From: Paraglaciecola marina
GTDB taxonomy: Bacteria; Pseudomonadota; Gammaproteobacteria; Enterobacterales; Alteromonadaceae
DNA length: 64,000 bases
Assembly: GCF_004360155.1 (NCBI RefSeq)
Contig: NZ_SAIS01000001.1
Location: 62,001 to 126,000, forward strand
Direction of reading: 5' to 3'
In this document: piece by piece, positions 28,316-37,270 of the stretch
Layout: each line of letters opens with the position of its first letter
Numbering within the stretch: the stretch's first letter is position 1
The notes under the pieces: generated by a model
The model's database searches: none
The model's input: the letters and a program-made list of their open reading frames with translations, nothing else
Told to the model about the DNA's origin: nothing
Made by a program: the position numbers and the translations under genes

Positions 28316-29200
28316 TTAGATAAGTTCCGGTAATAATAAATCTGGCCATAAACTATCTTCAAATTGGGCCTTAAAAAAGCCTAAATGGCCTACTCGCTCA
28401 ACCCCCATATCAGTTGGTGTTAGTTCACTTAATTGCTTATTTTTATGAGTGAACAAAGCATGCAAATCTCGCATATTGGTAACAGACAACATTTCATCGT
28501 CGGTAAAGCATATGGAATGTAAAGGAGTGTTGGTTTGTTTAAAAATCAGCCTTAGTTTATCTGTTTCAACCCCTACGCAATATTCTGGGTGCAAGCACCA
28601 TTTACGCCACTGAAACATCACTTTTTTAGGCAAGTTGCCAATAATTCCTAATTTCTTGCCTGGAAAGTAACCACATAAAGCTGTACTAATGGGGGCAATA
28701 AAATACCAAAATAACGGTGCTTTTTTCCTTAAACTAGCAGCGTTATGTTTCCAATAACCTGTTCCAGAAGAAATAGTGATCACCTTGCTAACAAGTTCAA
28801 TATTTTCAACTAATGGAAATACTTGGCCTCCTAAACTATGGCCTATCCAGAATACTGGAGGCTTGATTTCAGTGGAGTCTATTGGCTGTTTAAGGGCAAA
28901 GTTTAATGCTGCAGAATAGTCTTGCTGTGCCCAATCAATAATGTCGCAATCATAGTACTTTAAGTGTTGTGTTTTACTTTCACCTATCCCTCTGCAATCA
29001 AAGGTCAATACCGCATAACCTTGTTCTGCTAACCAAGTGGCAATAGGGCGGTAGTAAACCTGTTCTACACCCATTGCAGAAGCAATGACTATCCTGCCTT
29101 TAACGGCATCGAGTACGTGATCTTGGGGCGTGAACCAATATGCTTGTAGGTTGTCGCCTGATTTAGTCTGCAAAGTAATGGAATGGATACTTTGACTCAT
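28316..29200 (-). CDS. Alpha/beta hydrolase (serine aminopeptidase-like)
   Basis: A 294-residue cytoplasmic hydrolase. It has the N-terminal VIASAMGVEQVYYRPIATWLAEQGYAV stretch, DCRGIGES (oxyanion region), and the nucleophile elbow WIGHSLGGQ with Ser122. A late H in GHLGFF would complete the triad. The gene begins 2 bp after the stop of the upstream TetR gene and is therefore in its operon. Thioesterase or lipase activity is plausible next to fatty-acid genes but is an inference. Confidence 0.82.
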   Translation of the reverse strand: MSQSIHSITLQTKSGDNLQAYWFTPQDHVLDAVKGRIVIASAMGVEQVYYRPIATWLAEQGYAVLTFDCRGIGESKTQHLKYYDCDIIDWAQQDYSAALNFALKQPIDSTEIKPPVFWIGHSLGGQVFPLVENIELVSKVITISSGTGYWKHNAASLRKKAPLFWYFIAPISTALCGYFPGKKLGIIGNLPKKVMFQWRKWCLHPEYCVGVETDKLRLIFKQTNTPLHSICFTDDEMLSVTNMRDLHALFTHKNKQLSELTPTDMGVERVGHLGFFKAQFEDSLWPDLLLPELI

Positions 29201-29202
29201 AT

Positions 29203-29850
29203 TCAGTCTACCTCATCGGAGATACTTAACTGTCTAGTAAATAAGTTCACCGCACAGTCACACATTTCATCTATATGGGTACGATCTGCGTAAATACCAT
29301 CAATCAACAAACGTGCAATACCATGCATCGTGCCCCATGTTACTTGGGACAATCGTAACGTATTTTCATTGCTAGGCATAATCCCTTGTTTCTGCCAACT
29401 TTTAGTCATGTCTACTTGATGCTGAAAACTTGGAAAAGCCACGTCTTTGAGTGCTTGTGTTGCACTGTTTTGCTTCCATATAGTTCGGCCAAACATTAAA
29501 TCGTATAGCTCTGGGTTGTCTGCAGCATATTGGATATAACCATGAAAAAATACTCGATACTTCTGTTGTGCACTTATGTCATCACGATTAAATATTAACT
29601 CGGCATCACTTTGCCAACGTTCAAAACCTTGCTCGGCAATGGTACATAATAACTGGTTTTTATCTTTAAAATGATGGTAGGGAGCTGTTCGTGATACACC
29701 TGCTCTGTCGGCTAGTTTTCGTAACGATAAACCTTCAACACCACTTTCTTTGAGTATTTGAGTGGCTTCATTAATCAGCGCGCTTCGTAAGTCTCCGTGA
29801 TGATAGTTGGACTTATTTGAGCTCGTCTTTTTTGATGTTTTCTGATTCAT
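29203..29850 (-). CDS. TetR family transcriptional regulator
   Basis: A 215-residue repressor-type protein. The N-terminal HTH spans about 15-65 (HGDLRSALINEATQILKESG, then LSLRKLADRAGVSRTAPYHHFKDKNQLL), and the remaining helices form the ligand domain. It is divergent from the dienoyl-CoA isomerase and FadH genes and shares a 120-bp intergenic region containing two TTGAC-type palindromes. It probably controls both directions, with an acyl-CoA or fatty acid as likely inducer (inference from neighbours). Confidence 0.88.
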   Translation of the reverse strand: MNQKTSKKTSSNKSNYHHGDLRSALINEATQILKESGVEGLSLRKLADRAGVSRTAPYHHFKDKNQLLCTIAEQGFERWQSDAELIFNRDDISAQQKYRVFFHGYIQYAADNPELYDLMFGRTIWKQNSATQALKDVAFPSFQHQVDMTKSWQKQGIMPSNENTLRLSQVTWGTMHGIARLLIDGIYADRTHIDEMCDCAVNLFTRQLSISDEVD

Positions 29851-29883
29851 ATACGTCTATTAATAAATGTGATGTGAGTTATC

Positions 29884-29896
29884 TTGACAGTGTCAA
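29884..29896. promoter_or_regulatory. Candidate TetR operator 1
   Basis: TTGACAGTGTCAA is a perfect 5-bp dyad around three bases (TTGAC-AGT-GTCAA) in the tetR/isomerase divergent region. The preceding TTATC is repeated in the second copy 27 bp downstream. Confidence 0.6.
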
Positions 29897-29910
29897 TATA
29901 AGCTATTATC

Positions 29911-29923
29911 TTGACGCAGTCTA
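29911..29923. promoter_or_regulatory. Candidate TetR operator 2
   Basis: TTGACGCAGTCTA is an imperfect copy of operator 1, preceded by the same TTATC. The 27-bp centre-to-centre spacing is somewhat under three helical turns, so two dimers could sit near each other. Confidence 0.5.
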
Positions 29924-29970
29924 GTTAGAGTTTTTGTTAGCTACTTTTAGCTAATATAAGGAGAATACCT

Positions 29971-30828
29971 GTGTCAGAAATTGACTTTTCAACATTAGAA
30001 ACACTGTCTGTAAGCATTGAAAATCACATCGCTCATATACAATTGAGTCGTCCAGAGGCGTTAAATAGTATGGTGCCAGCCTTTTGGATAGAGCTACCTT
30101 TAGTGGTTCGTAAAATAGATGCTGACTCCTTAGCCAGAGTGATTGTTATTTCGTCACAGGGTAAACACTTTAGTGCAGGTATGGATTTATCTGTTTTTAC
30201 AAACATGGCTAAAGACTTTAAAGGTGAACCAGCTCGCCGAGCAGAAAGAACTCGCCGTTTGGTTTTAACATTACAAGATAGCTTTAATGCCATGGAAGAA
30301 GTACGTATTCCAGTTTTAGCCGCGGTACAAGGTGGTGTTATTGGTGGTGCGGTAGATATGATTTGTGCTGCCGATAGTCGTTATTGTACTCAAGACGCCT
30401 TCTTTACAATTAAAGAAACCGAATTAGGTATGACTGCAGACGTGGGGACATTGCAGCGCTTACCACACTTAATGCCTCAAGGTTTAATTCGTGAATTGGC
30501 GTATACGGGCCGCAATATGCTGAGTAACGAAGCCAAAGAGTGTGGATTTGTAAATCAAGTTTTTGCAGATCAGGCAAGCATGCTTGAAGCCGTGATGGAA
30601 ATTGCCGTAAAAATAGCAAGTCACTCACCTATGGCAGTGGCTGGGTGTAAAGAGATGATCAATTACACCCGTGACCATGATGTCACAGACAGCTTAACTT
30701 ATATGGCTACCTGGCAAAGTGGCATGTTTCAAATGCCAGATGTACAAGAAGCCATGGCCGCCAGCCAAGAAAAGCGTCTTCCTGTATATGCAGAACTTCA
30801 CAAAAAATCATCAGGCTTGCAAGCCTGA
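29971..30828 (+). CDS. Crotonase family enzyme, probable delta3,5-delta2,4-dienoyl-CoA isomerase
   Basis: A 285-residue enoyl-CoA hydratase/isomerase-fold protein. The oxyanion-hole segments are GKHFSAGMDLSVF (63-75) and GGVIGGAVDM (121-130). Asp129, Glu149 (FTIKE) and Asp157 (ADVGTLQRLP) align with the three acidic residues of mammalian delta3,5-delta2,4-dienoyl-CoA isomerase, which ordinary hydratases lack. GTG start at 29971 behind AAGGAG. The next gene is fadH, so the pair would handle double bonds of unsaturated fatty acids in beta-oxidation. Assignment beyond crotonase is by residue comparison from memory. Confidence 0.82.
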   Translation: MSEIDFSTLETLSVSIENHIAHIQLSRPEALNSMVPAFWIELPLVVRKIDADSLARVIVISSQGKHFSAGMDLSVFTNMAKDFKGEPARRAERTRRLVLTLQDSFNAMEEVRIPVLAAVQGGVIGGAVDMICAADSRYCTQDAFFTIKETELGMTADVGTLQRLPHLMPQGLIRELAYTGRNMLSNEAKECGFVNQVFADQASMLEAVMEIAVKIASHSPMAVAGCKEMINYTRDHDVTDSLTYMATWQSGMFQMPDVQEAMAASQEKRLPVYAELHKKSSGLQA

Positions 30829-32922
<2,094 letters not shown>

Positions 32923-32933
32923 GTATTAATAAA

Positions 32934-32961
32934 AAGGCTAAGCAGTTAACTGCTTAGCCTT
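32934..32961. terminator. Bidirectional terminator between fadH and the OYE gene
   Basis: AAGGCTAAGCAGTT is followed directly by its exact complement, a 14-bp stem whose loop is the central GTTAAC. On the minus strand it is followed by TTTTTATTAATA, a good T-tract for the leftward gene; the rightward side is weaker. Confidence 0.8.
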
Positions 32962-32989
32962 ATCGTTAATGTGAGGGTGCAAAGCAAAC

Positions 32990-34093
32990 CTAAGACAAGG
33001 TTTTTAACGCTTCACCTGAATACTGTTCTAGTTTATCCAATTCATTTTTGCGAATTTTATTAGACCATTCTGGATCTTGTAATAATGCGCGGCCTACTGC
33101 CACTAAATCAAACTCACCTTTATCTAGTCTTTCAATTAAATCGTCGATTGAGCGAGTGCTTGAATCTTTACCAGCAAATGCGCCAAAGAAATCATCATTT
33201 AAGCCCACTGAGCCTACCGTCATAGTTGGCTTGCCAGTGATTTTTTTAGTCCAGCCAGCTAGGTTTAAGTCAGAGCCTTCAAACTCTGGCTCCCAGTAAC
33301 GTCTGGTAGAGCAATGGAATATATCGACGCCGGCTTCACTTAAGGGAAGCAAGAATTCTTTAAGCTGTTCAGGTGTCTCTACTAATCGGGCAGTGTAATC
33401 TTGTTGTTTCCATTGTGAGTAACGCAACATAATTGGGTAATCTTCACCCACAGCAGCTCTAATTGCTTTAATAATTTCAATGGCAAAACGGCTACGGTTT
33501 TTCATGTTGCCGCCCCATTCATCGGTGCGCTGATTGGTCCCTTCCCAAAAGAATTGGTCCACTAGATAACCGTGTGCGCCATGAATTTCAATACCATCGA
33601 ACCCTAATTCTTTAGCGTCTAAGGCGGCTTGAGCAAACCCAGCTATCACGCTTTTAATGTGCTCAACTGTCATAGGTTCAGCCACTTTTTTGCCTGGCGA
33701 TAATAGCCCTGATGGCCCAGCGCTTGGTAATTCCGGGAAAGGCGCTTTTTCAGGATTACGAGCCATACCCACATGCCAAAGTTGCGGCATGATTTTACCG
33801 CCCGCTGCGTGAACCTCATCCACTACATATTTCCAACCAGCTAAAGAGTCTACCCCATGAAATTTAGGAACATTGCCATCCATAGTCGCTACAGGATCGT
33901 TAATGGTAGTGCCTTCGGTTATTAGCAAACCGGTTCCGCCTTCTGCGCGGCGACGGTAATAACCCGCTACTTCTTTGGTGGGAATGCCATCTGGAGAAAA
34001 GCTGCGGGTCATAGGTGCCATGGCTATTCTGTTTTCCAGAGATAAACCTTTCATATTGAAAGTAGAAAAAAGTGCGTCTAAGGACTTACTCAT
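32990..34093 (-). CDS. Old yellow enzyme family NADH:flavin oxidoreductase
   Basis: A 367-residue FMN TIM-barrel enzyme of the NemA/N-ethylmaleimide-reductase-like class. It has LENRIAMAPMTRSFSPDGIPTKEVAGYYRRRAEGGTGLLITEGT at 20-63, PQLWHVGMA (about 103), FDGIEIHGAHGYLVDQFFWEGTNQR (His-x-x-His-type substrate pair) and DLVAVGRALLQDPEW near the end. These enzymes reduce activated alkenes or nitro compounds with NADPH or NADH. GGAATT precedes the ATG. Converges with fadH. Confidence 0.9.
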   Translation of the reverse strand: MSKSLDALFSTFNMKGLSLENRIAMAPMTRSFSPDGIPTKEVAGYYRRRAEGGTGLLITEGTTINDPVATMDGNVPKFHGVDSLAGWKYVVDEVHAAGGKIMPQLWHVGMARNPEKAPFPELPSAGPSGLLSPGKKVAEPMTVEHIKSVIAGFAQAALDAKELGFDGIEIHGAHGYLVDQFFWEGTNQRTDEWGGNMKNRSRFAIEIIKAIRAAVGEDYPIMLRYSQWKQQDYTARLVETPEQLKEFLLPLSEAGVDIFHCSTRRYWEPEFEGSDLNLAGWTKKITGKPTMTVGSVGLNDDFFGAFAGKDSSTRSIDDLIERLDKGEFDLVAVGRALLQDPEWSNKIRKNELDKLEQYSGEALKTLS

Positions 34094-34137
34094 AAAAATT
34101 CCTATTGTTTGGTGATTGAAAGGGGAGAGCGCTGAAG

Positions 34138-34422
34138 TTACTCAGGCTTATTGGTGATATCTGGCCACACAAAGTCGTTAGGGTCTTCTTGGGTGGGCTG
34201 TTGTTTGTTTACGGTAGACAAGTAGAGTTGTTCTACCTTTTCTCTGGCCCAAGGGGTTTTTCGTAAAAACTTTAAACTAGATTTAATAGACGGGTCAGAG
34301 GTAAAACAATTGATTTTTACTTCTTGCCCCATTTTTTCAAAACCTAACTGGTTCTCAAGGGTTTCGAGAATAGTTTGCAAGGTCAAGCCATGCAAAGGGT
34401 TATTTTTTTGTTGTTCTGCCAT
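34138..34422 (-). CDS. VF530 family (DUF2132) DNA-binding-like protein
   Basis: A 94-residue small protein that fits the VF530 family: [25 protein letters not shown], then [32 protein letters not shown]. The motif around [10 protein letters not shown] is strongly characteristic. Structures of the family suggest a DNA-binding fold, but the role is unknown. Upstream of the OYE gene on the same strand, 44 bp away. Confidence 0.88.
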   Translation of the reverse strand: MAEQQKNNPLHGLTLQTILETLENQLGFEKMGQEVKINCFTSDPSIKSSLKFLRKTPWAREKVEQLYLSTVNKQQPTQEDPNDFVWPDITNKPE

Positions 34423-34490
34423 GTTTATGGATCATGCCTTGTTTACGGTACACGCCTTAATTGATTGAGGATATTGTCTGCTGAAAAATA

Positions 34491-34521
34491 CCAAAAAAAA
34501 AAGCCCTGTTTAACAGGGCTT
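34491..34521 (-). terminator. Terminator after sodB
   Basis: AAGCCCTGTT/AACAGGGCTT, one-base spacer, with a run of ten T on the minus strand immediately after the stem. It ends the sodB transcript. Confidence 0.9.
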
Positions 34522-34547
34522 CCATTTACTATTTTGATGATTAGCTA

Positions 34548-35129
34548 TTAAGCAAAGTTTGCCGCAGCAAAATCCCAGTTAGCTAGAGCCCAAAAACCTT
34601 CAAGGTACTTAGGACGAACGTTACGGTAATCGATGTAGTATGCGTGTTCCCACAAATCTACTGTAAGTAGAGGAGTAAGGCTGCTATCAGTCAGAGGAGT
34701 AGCTGCATTGCTAGTGTTAACAATATCTAGGCTACCGTCTGCTGTTTTAACTAACCAAGTCCAGCTTGAACCAAAGTTGTTTACTGCTTTGTCATTAAGT
34801 GCCGCTTGGAAGTCTGCAAAAGAACCCCATTTAGCATTGATTGCGTCAGCAAGTGCGCCAGTTGGTTCACCGCCGCCATTTGGGCTTAGGCTATTCCAGT
34901 AAAAAGTATGGTTCCATATCTGAGCAGCGTTATTGAATACACCACCCTCAGAATCTTTCACTATTTCTTCAAGGCTTTTACTTGCTAAATCAGTACCTTC
35001 TACTAAGCCGTTTAACTTAGTTACATAAGTTGCATGGTGCTTACCATAATGGTATTCCAACGTTTCAGCAGAGATATGTGGTTCTAGGGCGTTCTTTTCG
35101 TAAGGAAGAGCGGGTAATTCAAAAGCCAT
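34548..35129 (-). CDS. sodB: Superoxide dismutase [Fe]
   Basis: A 193-residue cytoplasmic iron [42 protein letters not shown], then [22 protein letters not shown] and the metal-binding [13 protein letters not shown] are textbook. The Gly-rich NGGGEPTG and [10 protein letters not shown] sequences favour iron over manganese type. GGAG lies eight bases before the ATG. Monocistronic; terminator follows. Confidence 0.95.
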   Translation of the reverse strand: MAFELPALPYEKNALEPHISAETLEYHYGKHHATYVTKLNGLVEGTDLASKSLEEIVKDSEGGVFNNAAQIWNHTFYWNSLSPNGGGEPTGALADAINAKWGSFADFQAALNDKAVNNFGSSWTWLVKTADGSLDIVNTSNAATPLTDSSLTPLLTVDLWEHAYYIDYRNVRPKYLEGFWALANWDFAAANFA

Positions 35130-35403
35130 GTTAAATTCTCCATAAATGTGTGATGGGTGTTTTCTAAAATTAGAATATGTAAATGCTATTACTTTATTAG
35201 CTAATGTAAAAGCACTGCTTTGTTATTTGTTAAAACTATTTATCTCTTATAATGAATATTGCGTTTTATCTTGGTAATTCAAGTCATTAATTATGTAAAC
35301 TTTAACGAATGTTTCAATAGCTTAGTAGAATGCTATTAATCAATCCTTGAAAACTGTAAACTTAGGGCCATATCAGCCATTAAATATTCAGACGAGAGTT
35401 CCT

Positions 35404-35745
35404 ATGGAAACTATTGATAAAATTAAGCAACAAATTGAAGAAAACCCTATTTTGTTATACATGAAGGGCTCGCCTAAATTGCCAAACTGTGGTTTTTCAG
35501 CCCAAGCCTCCCAAGCGCTTATGAGTTGTGGTGAACAGTTTGCTTATGTAGATATTTTGCAAAACCCTGATATCCGTGCTGAGCTGCCTAAATATGCAGA
35601 TTGGCCGACATTTCCGCAGCTATGGGTAGATGGTGAGCTAGTAGGCGGGTGTGACATAATTATGGAAATGACTCAACAAGGTGAATTACAGCAAGTGGTT
35701 AAAGAGTCTGTAGCAAAACGTGATGCTGAGAAACCAGCTGAATAA
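35404..35745 (+). CDS. grxD: Monothiol glutaredoxin (Grx4/GrxD)
   Basis: A 113-residue CGFS-type glutaredoxin that holds a bridging [2Fe-2S] cluster with glutathione and takes part in iron-sulfur trafficking. ILLYMKGSPKLPNCGFSAQASQAL contains the CGFS active site; WPTFPQLWVDGELVGGCDIIMEM is conserved. The start is the ATG at 35404 (METIDKIKQQI), not the 19-codon-longer frame, because E. coli GrxD begins there and GAGAG lies eight bases upstream. Terminator follows. Confidence 0.95.
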   Translation: METIDKIKQQIEENPILLYMKGSPKLPNCGFSAQASQALMSCGEQFAYVDILQNPDIRAELPKYADWPTFPQLWVDGELVGGCDIIMEMTQQGELQQVVKESVAKRDAEKPAE

Positions 35746-35768
35746 GTTTTGTTTAAGGTTTTAAAGAC

Positions 35769-35801
35769 AAAAAATAGAGCCTTTATAGCTCTATTTTTTT
35801 G
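35769..35801. terminator. Bidirectional terminator between grxD and the coiled-coil gene
   Basis: AAAATAGAGC / GCTCTATTTT with a seven-base loop; T7 follows on the plus strand and the A-tract on the left gives T's for the minus-strand gene. Sits between two converging stop codons. Confidence 0.88.
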
Positions 35802-35816
35802 TCTTAAATTTAGATT

Positions 35817-36593
35817 TTAAGATTTAGGTGTTCCGATATTGCCAATGTTAGGGTTAGCCTTTTCAGCCGCCAGTACTCTTGTGTTTAGAATATCAATTTC
35901 ATTGCTTAAATCATTAATACGATTAGTTAAGTTATTATTGGCAAGCGCAGTAGAAATCATCTTTTCTTTTAAACTTGCGAACTCTTGCTCAGTAGATACG
36001 GCAGATAAGTTCACATCATCGAGTTCAATGTTTAACTGTTTTACTAAACTAGCTTGGTTTTCTAATTGCTCTTGTAGTAACCCCAGTGTAGTTTGATTGT
36101 CGGCAGCATCGCTTTTAAGTTGCTTATCTAGCTTTTGAGAGGAGGCTTGTAAGCTAGCAACTGATTTATTTAGCGTGCCTATTTCTGCTTGATTTTTACG
36201 CCATGCAGAAGCCCAAAGTTTATCCATTTGCTCCCACAGTTCATTGGTTTTAGCTGTAAGCTCAACTACCTTCACCTGTAGAGCGGCTGCGGATTGATCC
36301 ATATCTTCACCCGTAGCAGAAAGGCGGTTTTCTAGCTCAGTGATACGGGTTTGTGCTTGTTGTAACACTTCATATTGCAAAAACGACCAATATCCAAACC
36401 CAGCTCCTAGTAACAAAATTAAAAATAAAAAGCTCAACCACGAAGGTGAGTTTGTCTGTGCATTAGGTGTTTTATCTGGGGTGGGGCTTTTTTTGTTTTT
36501 GTTATTAGCCTGAGAGCGCGTGCGATGAAAACTATCTAGGTCATCTTTGTCTAAGGTAATGTTGGGGAAGTCCCCTCTAGTCTCGTTGGTCAT
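35817..36593 (-). CDS. Single-pass membrane protein with long coiled coil
   Basis: A 258-residue protein of unknown function. The N-terminal 50 residues are hydrophilic and cytoplasmic-looking. One transmembrane segment, WLSFLFLILLLGAGFGYWSF, lies at about 52-71. From about 72 to 245 it is almost entirely heptad-like coiled coil (RITELENRLSATGED, LQEQLENQASLVKQLNIEL, INDLSNEIDILNTRV). The long helical part would be periplasmic if the N-terminus is inside. I recognise no family. Possible roles are envelope spacer or cell-division accessory protein; both are guesses. Confidence 0.7.
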   Translation of the reverse strand: MTNETRGDFPNITLDKDDLDSFHRTRSQANNKNKKSPTPDKTPNAQTNSPSWLSFLFLILLLGAGFGYWSFLQYEVLQQAQTRITELENRLSATGEDMDQSAAALQVKVVELTAKTNELWEQMDKLWASAWRKNQAEIGTLNKSVASLQASSQKLDKQLKSDAADNQTTLGLLQEQLENQASLVKQLNIELDDVNLSAVSTEQEFASLKEKMISTALANNNLTNRINDLSNEIDILNTRVLAAEKANPNIGNIGTPKS

Positions 36594-36689
36594 CTTAGGT
36601 TTTATTATTCTTTTGAGTGGTTAATTATAGATTATACATAGCTGTAATAATAATGGCATAGGTCAAAGGTTCAAATTCAAATAAGCCTA

Positions 36690-36722
36690 CTAGATTACAT
36701 ACTTTTATGTCATGTAATCTAG
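36690..36722. repeat. Inverted repeat downstream of ydbL
   Basis: CTAGATTACAT and its complement flank an 11-base loop, 20 bp after the ydbL stop. No clear T-tract follows on the minus strand, so it may be a weak terminator or an RNA 3' structure. Confidence 0.45.
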
Positions 36723-36741
36723 GTGCTACTAAGTATACCTA

Positions 36742-37068
36742 TTACTTTTTGACCCATTTACCATTGGTCCACAGGTAATGACCCGAGCTGGTTTTGTTAT
36801 AGGCTTTTTGAGCGGCAAGTTTTTCTACTTGTTGAACTGTTATTCCATTTTTCTGAGCTAATTTGGCATACACAGTTTTACGTTTTGCATTAATGTCATT
36901 TACTAGGCTCTGTACATCATCTGATGCTACCACTACGCCTAAATAACCATTGTCTTTTTCGCCCACAAGACCTTGTTGTTTCGCTTGATCTAGGTTGAGT
37001 GCAAAAGCGATGCTACTAAATAGCAAGCTGATAATTATCAGAGATTTAAAAAATACTTTGGTTTTCAT
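36742..37068 (-). CDS. ydbL: YdbL family protein (DUF1318)
   Basis: A 108-residue periplasmic protein with signal peptide MKTKVFFKSLIIISLLFSSIAFA and mature part LNLDQAKQQGLVGEKDNGYLGVV, GITVQQVEKLAAQKAYNKTSSGHYLWTNGKWVKK, matching E. coli YdbL. The start is the ATG at 37068 with AGGAA seven bases upstream; the in-frame extension of 19 residues is unlikely. YdbL has been reported to act with YdbH and YnbE in E. coli, affecting YnbE multimer formation. Last gene of the operon. Confidence 0.9.
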   Translation of the reverse strand: MKTKVFFKSLIIISLLFSSIAFALNLDQAKQQGLVGEKDNGYLGVVVASDDVQSLVNDINAKRKTVYAKLAQKNGITVQQVEKLAAQKAYNKTSSGHYLWTNGKWVKK

Positions 37069-37087
37069 AAAATTATTCCTAAGTTGC

Positions 37088-37270
37088 CTAAAACAAGCTG
37101 CTGTCATCACTGAATACGTCATCAAGCTCTTTATCTACTTTGACGCGTATTTCATGATCAATTTTAACGTTAATATTAATGGTAATGGGCTCTTTGGTTT
37201 CAACTTGTACGGTATGAGTACAAGCACCTATAAACCCTGTTGCCGTAAGCACTAAAACTGTTTTTTTCAC
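37088..37270 (-). CDS. ynbE: YnbE family lipoprotein
   Basis: A 60-residue outer-membrane lipoprotein: MKKTVLVLTATGFIGAC, lipobox IGAC, Cys17. The mature part VQVETKEPITININVKIDHEIRVKVDKELDDVF is the conserved YnbE sequence. YnbE is the outer-membrane partner of the AsmA-like bridge protein YdbH and is thought to extend its beta-sheet. GTG start overlaps the ydbH stop by four bases (GTGA). Confidence 0.92.
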   Translation of the reverse strand: MKKTVLVLTATGFIGACTHTVQVETKEPITININVKIDHEIRVKVDKELDDVFSDDSSLF

